33,098 nt of DNA from Nocardioides sp. Root240 (GTDB lineage: Bacteria; Actinomycetota; Actinomycetes; Propionibacteriales; Nocardioidaceae), in assembly GCF_001428825.1 (NCBI RefSeq), contig NZ_LMIT01000002.1, positions 131,124 through 164,221 on the forward strand, read 5' to 3'. Positions 6,712 to 13,013 of this stretch are shown piece by piece. The position numbers and the translations under genes are program-made. The notes under the pieces are model-generated. The model saw only the letters and a program-made list of their open reading frames with translations, ran no database searches and was not told the origin of the DNA. Position 1 is the stretch's first letter. Each line of letters starts with the position of its first letter.

Positions 6712-7908
6712 ATGCGCCTCCTGCCTGCCGTCGCCCTGATGGGCGTCACCGGTCTCCTCGCCGGTCCCGCCCTCGCCGCCACCGCGGCGCCCTCTGCTCC
6801 CACCGTCGACAAGCGGGTGACTCTGGACGCGGTGCCGCTCGGCGACTTCCAGTCGACGGTCGTCGACGACCACGGCGTCGAGCTCGGCGGCCTCGGCAGC
6901 GGGCTGTTCGCGCTGGGGAGGAACGAGTACTGGACCGTCACCGACCGGGGACCCAACGGCGAGGTCGGCGATGCCCGGACCTTCATCGTCCCGGAGTTCA
7001 CGCCCTCCTTGGTCAAGGTCCGCGCCCGCGGCAACGACCTGCAGGTCCTCGACTCCCTCCTGCTGACCACCCCGGCGGGCGAGCCGGTCACCGGCCTCCC
7101 GAACTTCGCCGTCGCGGGCGACCCGCCCCCGGTCCTCGCCGACGGCGTCACCCCGGTCGCCTACAACGCCAACGGCCTCGACACCGAGGGCGTCGTGCGC
7201 ACGCCCGACGGCCACTTCTGGCTCGTCGACGAGTACGGCCCCTCGATCGTCGAGGTCGACGCCTCCGGCCACGTCGTCGCCCGTCACGTCCCGGCCGGCC
7301 TCGAGGACGACTACGTCGCCGCCGGCGCCGACTACCCGATCAGCGGCTCGCTGCCCGCCGGCCTGTCCGCCCGCCGGGGCAACCGCGGGTTCGAGGACAT
7401 CGCCCTGCTGCCCGACGGCCGCACGGTCGTCGTCGCGCTGCAGAGCTCGGTCGTCGTACCGGGGGACCGGGACCGGATCATCACCGAGCTGGTGTCCTTC
7501 GACACCCGCACCGGGACGACGCTCCACGAGTACGGCTACCGCTTCGACGCCCCCTCGACCTTCGCCGCCGGCACCCGCGGTCGCGACCTGAAGATCTCCG
7601 CGCTGGTCCCCGTCGACCAGACCCACGTGGTCGTCGAGGAGCGCACCGACACCGAGGCCCGCTTCCACACGGTCGAGCTCGACCCGGCCGACCCGCTGAT
7701 CACCGAGGAGGACAAGACCCTGCTGGTCAACCTCGCCGGCGTCGCGGGCGTCCCCGGGAAGATCGAGGGTGCCGCCCTGAAGAACCGGTCGACGCTGGCG
7801 ATCATCAGCGACAACGACTTCGGCTTCGTGCCGCGGGCCTACGGGCTCGACGAGGACGTCGAGCAGTCGGGGGTGCGGACGACGTACGTCGAGGTGAAGC
7901 TGGACTGA
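6712..7908 (+). CDS. Secreted esterase-like activity of phytase family protein
   Basis: 398 residues. The signal peptide MRLLPAVALMGVTGLLAGPALA is followed by a beta-propeller-like sequence of the family named for esterase-like activity of phytases. Recognisable stretches are GVELGGLGSGLF, YWTVTDRGPNG, NGLDTEGVVRTPDGHFWLVDEYGPSIVEVD, NRGFEDIALLPDGRTVVVALQSS and KIEGAALKNRSTLAIISDNDFGF. The repeated acidic turns (DEYGP, SDNDFG) are those expected of propeller metal or phosphate sites. Homologues are exported and possibly act on organic phosphate esters, but the substrate is not known. ATG 6712 is fixed by the signal peptide and the -10 seven bases before it. A hairpin overlaps the stop. Confidence 0.84.
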   Translation: MRLLPAVALMGVTGLLAGPALAATAAPSAPTVDKRVTLDAVPLGDFQSTVVDDHGVELGGLGSGLFALGRNEYWTVTDRGPNGEVGDARTFIVPEFTPSLVKVRARGNDLQVLDSLLLTTPAGEPVTGLPNFAVAGDPPPVLADGVTPVAYNANGLDTEGVVRTPDGHFWLVDEYGPSIVEVDASGHVVARHVPAGLEDDYVAAGADYPISGSLPAGLSARRGNRGFEDIALLPDGRTVVVALQSSVVVPGDRDRIITELVSFDTRTGTTLHEYGYRFDAPSTFAAGTRGRDLKISALVPVDQTHVVVEERTDTEARFHTVELDPADPLITEEDKTLLVNLAGVAGVPGKIEGAALKNRSTLAIISDNDFGFVPRAYGLDEDVEQSGVRTTYVEVKLD

Positions 7909-7923
7909 CCCGGGTCGGGTCAG
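7905..7923. terminator. Hairpin over the stop codon, between convergent genes
   Basis: CTGACCC (7905-7911), loop GGGTC, GGGTCAG (7917-7923): a perfect seven-pair stem that includes the TGA stop of the phytase-like gene. No U tract follows. It lies in the 49-base gap before the opposing NrtR-like gene and could act as a terminator for either strand. Confidence 0.5.
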
Positions 7924-7957
7924 GAGGTGACGGCGAGGCGGGACCCGATCGGGGAGC

Positions 7958-8659
7958 TCATCGCGCGGCCTTCCGGTAGAGCGCGGCCGGGCGTCCGCGC
8001 AGCTGCGTCGCCAGGACCGGCTCGCCGCCGCGCAGCACGGGCTCGAGCATCGGCTTCATGCGGCGGTTGAAGTTGTCCTTGTGGAGCTCGTCGCCGACGA
8101 CGGCCTCGTGCACCCTCCGCAGCTGGTGGAGGGTGAACGGCTCGGGGAGGAATCCGTCGGGATCGGGGTGGATGTCGACGTACCGGTAGCGGATCTCGTA
8201 GCGGTCCCGGAGCTCGTGGACGGCGGTCGCAACGATCTCGTCGTGGTCGAAGAGCAGCGGGTCCTCGCCGATCAGGTTCCCAGTGGTCGAGACGGGGACG
8301 AGGTCACCGGTGGCGGCGGCGAGGTCGGACTCGTGGAGAGAGACCGAGTGGCCGGCCGAGATCGCCCAGGTGCGGTCGTCGCGCTCGGGGTCGTCGAAGA
8401 GTCGGAGCAGGCGGGGGTGGATGTCGTCGCGCGGCTCGATGCCGACCTTGCGGCGGAGCACGTCCTCGACCGTCTGCGCGACGGTCCAGCGCTCGCGGAT
8501 GAAGCCGCCCGGTAACGCGCGCCCTTCTGGATCGGCCCGGTCCTGCACGAGCAGCTTCAGCTCGGGGTTTGTGTCGGAGGCCCCCTCTACCGTCAGCAGT
8601 GCGAGGTCGACGGTGACGCCCGGGCGGGGGTAGGACTCCAGTCCGCGAGGTCGAGCCAT
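7958..8659 (-). CDS. NrtR-type regulator: degenerate Nudix domain plus winged helix
   Basis: 233 residues. The N-terminal Nudix domain (about 10-140) leads into a C-terminal winged helix (about 150-233) with the NrtR wording FTLHQLRRVHEAVVGDELHKDNFNRR and the closing RGRPAALYR. NrtR proteins bind ADP-ribose or related nucleotides through the Nudix fold and release operator DNA. The Nudix box (51-74) keeps its glycines, but the catalytic positions read W58, D66, V67, R70 and K71 in place of E, R, E, E and E, so hydrolysis is very unlikely and this should be a pure sensor. ATG 8659 is preceded by TAATCT with six bases between, a leaderless start. It is divergent from the ADP-ribosylglycohydrolase operon and probably represses both through the shared palindrome. 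Confidence 0.85.
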   Translation of the reverse strand: MARPRGLESYPRPGVTVDLALLTVEGASDTNPELKLLVQDRADPEGRALPGGFIRERWTVAQTVEDVLRRKVGIEPRDDIHPRLLRLFDDPERDDRTWAISAGHSVSLHESDLAAATGDLVPVSTTGNLIGEDPLLFDHDEIVATAVHELRDRYEIRYRYVDIHPDPDGFLPEPFTLHQLRRVHEAVVGDELHKDNFNRRMKPMLEPVLRGGEPVLATQLRGRPAALYRKAAR

Positions 8660-8713
8660 TCCCGCAGATTAGCGCGACTGGCGTGCTAATGTATAGCGAC
8701 GATGACATGCTAA
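8660..8713. promoter_or_regulatory. Divergent promoter and candidate NrtR operator
   Basis: On the reverse strand TATACA (8695-8690), an 18-base gap and TAATCT (8671-8666) form the promoter of the NrtR-like gene. An imperfect palindrome at 8668-8690 has arms ATTAGC and GCTAAT around 11 bases, with an inner CG/CG pair, and fills that gap. Further half sites follow: TAGC (8694-8697), pairing with GCTA at 8685, and GCTAA (8709-8713). TAATGT (8687-8692) or TATAGC (8692-8697) could be the -10 of the rightward operon, so one bound dimer could block both directions. Confidence 0.6.
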
Positions 8714-8719
8714 AGGAGG
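8712..8719 (+). promoter_or_regulatory. Strong ribosome-binding site fixing the ATG at 8725
   Basis: AAAGGAGG, followed by five bases and ATG 8725, is the best Shine-Dalgarno sequence in the window. It rules out the in-frame GTG and ATG codons upstream and the GTG at 8722, which is too close. Confidence 0.8.
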
Positions 8720-8724
8720 CTGTG

Positions 8725-9678
8725 ATGACGAACCCCAGCCACGGCGGAACGCCCGCCGATGAGACCTGCTCCGAGGCCTGGTCCGCGTTCGAGGTCTTGC
8801 TCGGCGACCACCTCGCGACGATGCTCGACGTCGAGGACCACCTGATCGTCGAGATCCCCGACGGGGGTGCGTCCGGCACCGCGCCGTACGCACAGTTCGC
8901 GGGGTGTGGCGACGGCTCCACGGTCCATGGCGAGGTCACCAGCAACGCCTACCTCGGCGCGGCGTTCCTGCTCGACGAGGACGAGGAGCTCCTGCTCGAC
9001 GACGCGGGCTTCGTGCTGGCCGACGACGACGGTACTCCGGCCAACTGGTCCTCCGAGGAGGACGTCACCGTGGTCCGGGCGCTCGCCAGCCGGGTGGTCT
9101 TCGCGCTGCGCCAGGTCTTCGGGATTGCCCATCCGCACCTGATGACCTACCAGGCCTGGGGTCCGGCCGCCAGCGGCGCGCGGCGGCTCGGGCTGTGCCC
9201 GACGGCCGACGTACCGGTGGAGGGCGAGGGTGCCGACCAGGCTCCGCGCACCGGACTCCGCAAGACGGCCTACAAGCCGAAGACGCGCGCCAGGCTGCTC
9301 CGCCTCGTCGGGCGGGCCCTCGAGGAGCGGTACGGCGTCGCGTCGCCGCTGGACGACGACGAGGACTACCTGCTGCGCCACCTCGACCAGCCGGTCTGGG
9401 TGCGCGTGCGCCAGGACCAGCCCGCCGTCGAGATCCTCGCGCGGGTGACCCACGACGTCCGGTCCCTCCGTGGCACCGCGGTCGAGATCGGGATCCTCAA
9501 CCGCGACCACCTGTGGGTGAAGTGGGAGCTGCGCGACCGGGCCGTCTTCCAGACGCTCGTGGTTCCCGGCTTCCCGTTCGCCCCGCTCCACCTGGCCGCG
9601 ATGCTCGACGTGTTCGAGGCGGCGATGACCGCAACCCGAGACGACCTGGCCCTCCGGGTCGGTGGGAGGACTGCCTGA
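8725..9678 (+). CDS. Unknown two-domain protein, YbjN/CesT (TY-Chap)-like
   Basis: 317 residues, acidic, no signal peptide or membrane segment. Two alpha/beta units are separated by a linker at about 165-195. The first ends in VVRALASRVVFALRQVFGIAHPHLMTY. The second runs from RARLLRLVGRALEERYG through a strand-rich stretch (PVWVRVRQDQPAVEILARV, TAVEIGILNRDHLWVKW) to a final helix. This strand-helix layout resembles the YbjN / type III secretion chaperone (TY-Chap) superfamily seen in actinobacterial operons with ADP-ribose enzymes; I recognise the style rather than a diagnostic motif. The stop overlaps the next ATG (TGATG), so it is made together with the glycohydrolase-phosphatase and may chaperone or present a substrate to it. 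Function unproven. Confidence 0.62.
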   Translation: MTNPSHGGTPADETCSEAWSAFEVLLGDHLATMLDVEDHLIVEIPDGGASGTAPYAQFAGCGDGSTVHGEVTSNAYLGAAFLLDEDEELLLDDAGFVLADDDGTPANWSSEEDVTVVRALASRVVFALRQVFGIAHPHLMTYQAWGPAASGARRLGLCPTADVPVEGEGADQAPRTGLRKTAYKPKTRARLLRLVGRALEERYGVASPLDDDEDYLLRHLDQPVWVRVRQDQPAVEILARVTHDVRSLRGTAVEIGILNRDHLWVKWELRDRAVFQTLVVPGFPFAPLHLAAMLDVFEAAMTATRDDLALRVGGRTA

Positions 9679-11123
9679 TGAAGCTCACCCCTGCACAGCT
9701 CGACCGCGCCTGCGGTGCCCTGCTCGGCTCTGCCGCCGGCGACGCCCTCGGCGCCGGCTACGAGTTCGGGAGCGCCCGGCTCGGCCCCGACGGCCCGTCC
9801 ATGATCGGCGGTGGCCTCGGCGGATTCGCGCCGGGGGAGTGGACCGACGACACCACGATGGCGTGGTGCATCGCCGACGTCGCAGCGTCCGGCGTCGACC
9901 TCCGCTCCGAGGAGGGCCTGACCGCGATCGCGCGCCGGTTCCGCGACTGGTTCGAGACCGGTCCGGCCGACATCGGCATCCAGACCAGCAAGGTGCTGCG
10001 CTCCGCCGGCCAGGCGCCGACCGGGAGTGCGCTGCTCGCGACGTCCTACGACCTCCACGCGCGCACCGGCCACACCGCCGGCAACGGCTCCCTGATGCGC
10101 ACCGCGGCCGTCGCCCTGCCCCACCTCGACGACGCCGCCGCGGTCGCCGAGGCGGCCGCCGCCGTCAGCCGACTGACCCACTACGACCCGCGCGCCGGCG
10201 AGGCCTGCGTGCTGTGGTCGCTCGCGATCCGCCACGCGATCCTCCACGCCGAGCTCGACGTGCGCGTCGGCCTCGACCTGCTCGACGACGAGGCCGCGTC
10301 GTACTGGTCCGCACGGATAGACGAGGCCGAGACCCGCCGTCCCGGGCACTTCAACCCCAACGGATGGGTGGTCGCCGCCTTCCAGGCGGCGTGGTCCGCG
10401 ATCGCCCACACCCCCGTCATGCCCGGCGCCGACGCCTGCCGTCAGCTCACCGACGGCCTGGCGACCGCCATCGCGATCGGTGACGACACCGACACGGTCG
10501 CCGCCATCGCGGGCGCCCTGCTCGGCGCCCGCTGGGGCGCGTCCGCCGTCCCGGCCGCCTGGCGCCGGATCCTCCACGGCTACCCGGGCCTGCGCGGCGA
10601 GGACCTGGTCCGGCTCGCCCACCTCGCCGCCCACCGCGGGCCCGGCGTCCACGGCTGGCCCACCGCCACCCACATCGACTACTCCGGCTACGGCATCGCC
10701 GGCACCCTCGTCCCGCACCCCTACGACGACGGCGTGCTCCTCGGCGACGCGGGCGCCCTCGACGACCTCCCCGCCGACATCACCGCCGTCGTCAGTCTCT
10801 GCCTCGTCGGCACCGGCCAGGTCCGCGCGGGCGTCGAGCACGTCTTCTACCGCCTGATCGACGTCCCCGACCCCGAGGTCAACCCGAACCTCGACTTCCT
10901 CCTCGCCGACGCCGCCGCCACCGTCGCCGCGCTGCGCGACGAGGGGCACCGCGTCCTGGTGCACTGTGTCGCCGCGCAGAGTCGTACGCCGACCGTCGGC
11001 ATCGCCTACGCGCTGCACCGCGGGGTGCCGCTCGACGAGGCGTTCGGTGCGGTGTGTGGGGTGCTGCCGTCGGCGTACCCGAACCGGGGGTTCCGGGCGG
11101 CACTGGAGCGGCTGTCGAGCTGA
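9678..11123 (+). CDS. ADP-ribosylglycohydrolase fused to a dual-specificity phosphatase domain
   Basis: 481 residues. Part one (1 to about 315) is a DraG-type ADP-ribosylglycohydrolase: GDALGAGYEF (21-30), WTDDTT (55-60), the NGSLMRTA segment and GDDTDT (268-273) supply the acidic residues that hold the two metal ions. Part two (about 330-481) is a cysteine phosphatase whose P-loop is HCVAAQSR (C430-x5-R436), followed by TPT as in dual-specificity phosphatases. The first domain would remove ADP-ribose from protein, nucleic acid or a small molecule; the second might dephosphorylate the same target or a phosphorylated ADP-ribose. ATG 9678 has GGGAGGA upstream and overlaps the previous stop. Both active sites look intact. 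Regulation by the neighbouring NrtR-like protein, which should sense ADP-ribose, would close a feedback loop. Confidence 0.88.
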   Translation: MKLTPAQLDRACGALLGSAAGDALGAGYEFGSARLGPDGPSMIGGGLGGFAPGEWTDDTTMAWCIADVAASGVDLRSEEGLTAIARRFRDWFETGPADIGIQTSKVLRSAGQAPTGSALLATSYDLHARTGHTAGNGSLMRTAAVALPHLDDAAAVAEAAAAVSRLTHYDPRAGEACVLWSLAIRHAILHAELDVRVGLDLLDDEAASYWSARIDEAETRRPGHFNPNGWVVAAFQAAWSAIAHTPVMPGADACRQLTDGLATAIAIGDDTDTVAAIAGALLGARWGASAVPAAWRRILHGYPGLRGEDLVRLAHLAAHRGPGVHGWPTATHIDYSGYGIAGTLVPHPYDDGVLLGDAGALDDLPADITAVVSLCLVGTGQVRAGVEHVFYRLIDVPDPEVNPNLDFLLADAAATVAALRDEGHRVLVHCVAAQSRTPTVGIAYALHRGVPLDEAFGAVCGVLPSAYPNRGFRAALERLSS

Positions 11124-11151
11124 AAGCGCCTCATGAGTCGGACGGGTCCTC

Positions 11152-11157
11152 TACGGT
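11152..11157 (+). promoter_or_regulatory. Weak candidate -10 for the DUF262 pair
   Basis: TACGGT fits TANNNT in the 90-base gap before the first DUF262 gene, but no convincing -35 is found. The gene has its own Shine-Dalgarno sequence AAGGAG (11202-11207), six bases before the ATG at 11214. Confidence 0.3.
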
Positions 11158-11213
11158 CGCCCAGAGGCCGCACGGAGTCGCTCGTCGGGCCTGCCGGGTT
11201 GAAGGAGACACAG

Positions 11214-13013
11214 ATGACGGACGACGCAGGGGCCTTCGAGGGACGGGAGGTCGGCAAGATCTCGGGGAGCTTCTTCGTGCCTCGTTATCAGCGCGGCTAC
11301 CGGTGGACCGGGCTCGAGGTGGCGCGTCTCCTCCAGGACATCAACGACAGCGGCACGGTCACCTATTACCTGCAGCCCATCGTCGTGAAGGCGATGGTTG
11401 ACGGTCGTTGGGAGCTGATCGACGGACAGCAACGGTTGACGACCCTCGCCCTGATCGTTCGGTATTTCAAGAAGTACGTCCCGATGGCCGACGTGAAGTA
11501 CACGATCGAGTACGAGACCAGGCCGCAGAGTGAGAAGTTTCTGCTGGAACCGGACGAAGCGACTGCAAACGAGAACATCGACTTCTTTCACATGTACGAG
11601 GCGTGGAAGGCCATCGGGGAATGGCTCGACGGTCAGGAAGACCCGTCGACCTCGGCATTCGAGATCTATTCGGCTCTGTCGCGGAGAGTCAAAGTGATCT
11701 GGTACGAGGCGCCGGCGGAGACCGAGGCTGTCAAGCTGTTCACCGACCTCAACACCGGCCGCATCCCGTTGACGGACGCGGAGTTGGTGAAGGCCCTCCT
11801 GCTGTCACGGAGCAGAGAGATGGATGGGACCGACCGCGCGCTGAGCGTTGCGGCAGAGTGGGACGCGATCGAGAGGGACCTGCGTGATCCTGAGCTGTGG
11901 GCATTCCTCACGGCGAGGTCGGATGAGGAGGCGACCCACATCAGCCTCCTCCTCGACACGATCGCCGACCAGATCTCCGACCGGATCCGGGCGAGCGACG
12001 GCCTGAAGCCACTTCGCGGCCGAGACCGCCCGAGTTTCCACACGTTCGAGACCCTCCGACGTGCCGTCGTCGAGGCGGGTGAGTTGAAGGGCGTGCTGTG
12101 CGATCACGAGGTGAAGGACGGCGAGGGCGCTGCGCACCTGTGGGACCACGTCGTCGATCTCCATTCGTTGGTCGCCGGGTGGTTCGAGGAGCGGGAGACC
12201 TTCCACAAGATCGGGTATCTGACTGCCTGCCGTCTTCCCTTCGAGATCGTGCTCGGTCTCGCCGAATCGGCGACCCGGAGTCAGTTCATCGACCGGCTCG
12301 ACACGATGATCGCTGCTGGCAGTGGCGTGGGCTTGCGCATGACCGCCCAAGACCTGCGCAGCCTTGCCTACGGTGAGGATGACGCACGGATCAAACGAGC
12401 TCTCTTGTTGATGAACGTGGAAGCCGTGCGAAAGATCACGGGGTCGACCGAGCGGTTCTCGTTCCACACCTACGCCGCGCGGACCTGGTCGCTGGAGCAC
12501 ATCCACGCACAGAACTCGGACGGTCTCAACACCGCGGAGCAGTGGACGACGTGGCTCCGACAGCATCGGGACGCGCTGTCGGGGATGCCCGACCTGACCC
12601 CTGGCGAGGTGGACGACCTCACGAACCGGATCGACGAGGCGTTGCAGGGGATCACGCTCGAGAAGTTCCAGGTGCTCGAGACCGAACTCCGCGCGATTTA
12701 CGCGCCGCCAGAGACAGCCGGAGTTCCCGAAGAGCACGCACTGAGCAACCTCGCTCTGCTGGAGCGCAACGACAACAGCGTGCTCAACAACGCGGTGTTC
12801 GAGGTGAAACGGCAACGCGTCCTCGAGCTCGATCGTGCCGGTTCCTACATCCCGGTCTGCACCCGCAACGTCTTCCTCAAGTACTACACGGATCGCCACG
12901 TGCAACAGCTTCACTTCTGGAGCCTCCAGGATCGGCTGGCCTACGTGGAGGCCGTCGAGCGAGAGCTCGCCCCCTATCTTCTGCCCTCGACCCAGACGGA
13001 GCTCGCGTCGTGA
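11214..13013 (+). CDS. DUF262 + DUF1524 protein, GmrSD-like restriction enzyme
   Basis: 599 residues. The N-terminal DUF262 (ParB/sulfiredoxin-like NTPase) shows VPRYQRGYRW (22-31), DGQQRLTTLAL (70-80) and later FTDLNTGRIPLTDAELVKA. The C-terminal part is DUF1524, an HNH-type nuclease: LEHIHAQN (427-434) and LALLERNDNSVLNNAVFEVKR from about 513. GmrSD, SspE and other DUF262 proteins use nucleotide hydrolysis to sense modified DNA and an HNH domain to cut it, so a type IV restriction role is likely. ATG 11214 is chosen for the AAGGAG six bases upstream. The stop overlaps the GTG of the second DUF262 gene. G+C is visibly lower than in neighbours (31 of 60 bases in 11461-11520 against 46 of 60 in 20461-20520, both counted), suggesting transfer. 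Confidence 0.87.
   Translation: MTDDAGAFEGREVGKISGSFFVPRYQRGYRWTGLEVARLLQDINDSGTVTYYLQPIVVKAMVDGRWELIDGQQRLTTLALIVRYFKKYVPMADVKYTIEYETRPQSEKFLLEPDEATANENIDFFHMYEAWKAIGEWLDGQEDPSTSAFEIYSALSRRVKVIWYEAPAETEAVKLFTDLNTGRIPLTDAELVKALLLSRSREMDGTDRALSVAAEWDAIERDLRDPELWAFLTARSDEEATHISLLLDTIADQISDRIRASDGLKPLRGRDRPSFHTFETLRRAVVEAGELKGVLCDHEVKDGEGAAHLWDHVVDLHSLVAGWFEERETFHKIGYLTACRLPFEIVLGLAESATRSQFIDRLDTMIAAGSGVGLRMTAQDLRSLAYGEDDARIKRALLLMNVEAVRKITGSTERFSFHTYAARTWSLEHIHAQNSDGLNTAEQWTTWLRQHRDALSGMPDLTPGEVDDLTNRIDEALQGITLEKFQVLETELRAIYAPPETAGVPEEHALSNLALLERNDNSVLNNAVFEVKRQRVLELDRAGSYIPVCTRNVFLKYYTDRHVQQLHFWSLQDRLAYVEAVERELAPYLLPSTQTELAS

Noticed and set aside
8683..8724. Upstream GTG/ATG starts for the chaperone-like gene
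   Set aside because: They fall inside the divergent operator and lack ribosome sites; AAAGGAGG at 8712-8719 clearly serves ATG 8725.
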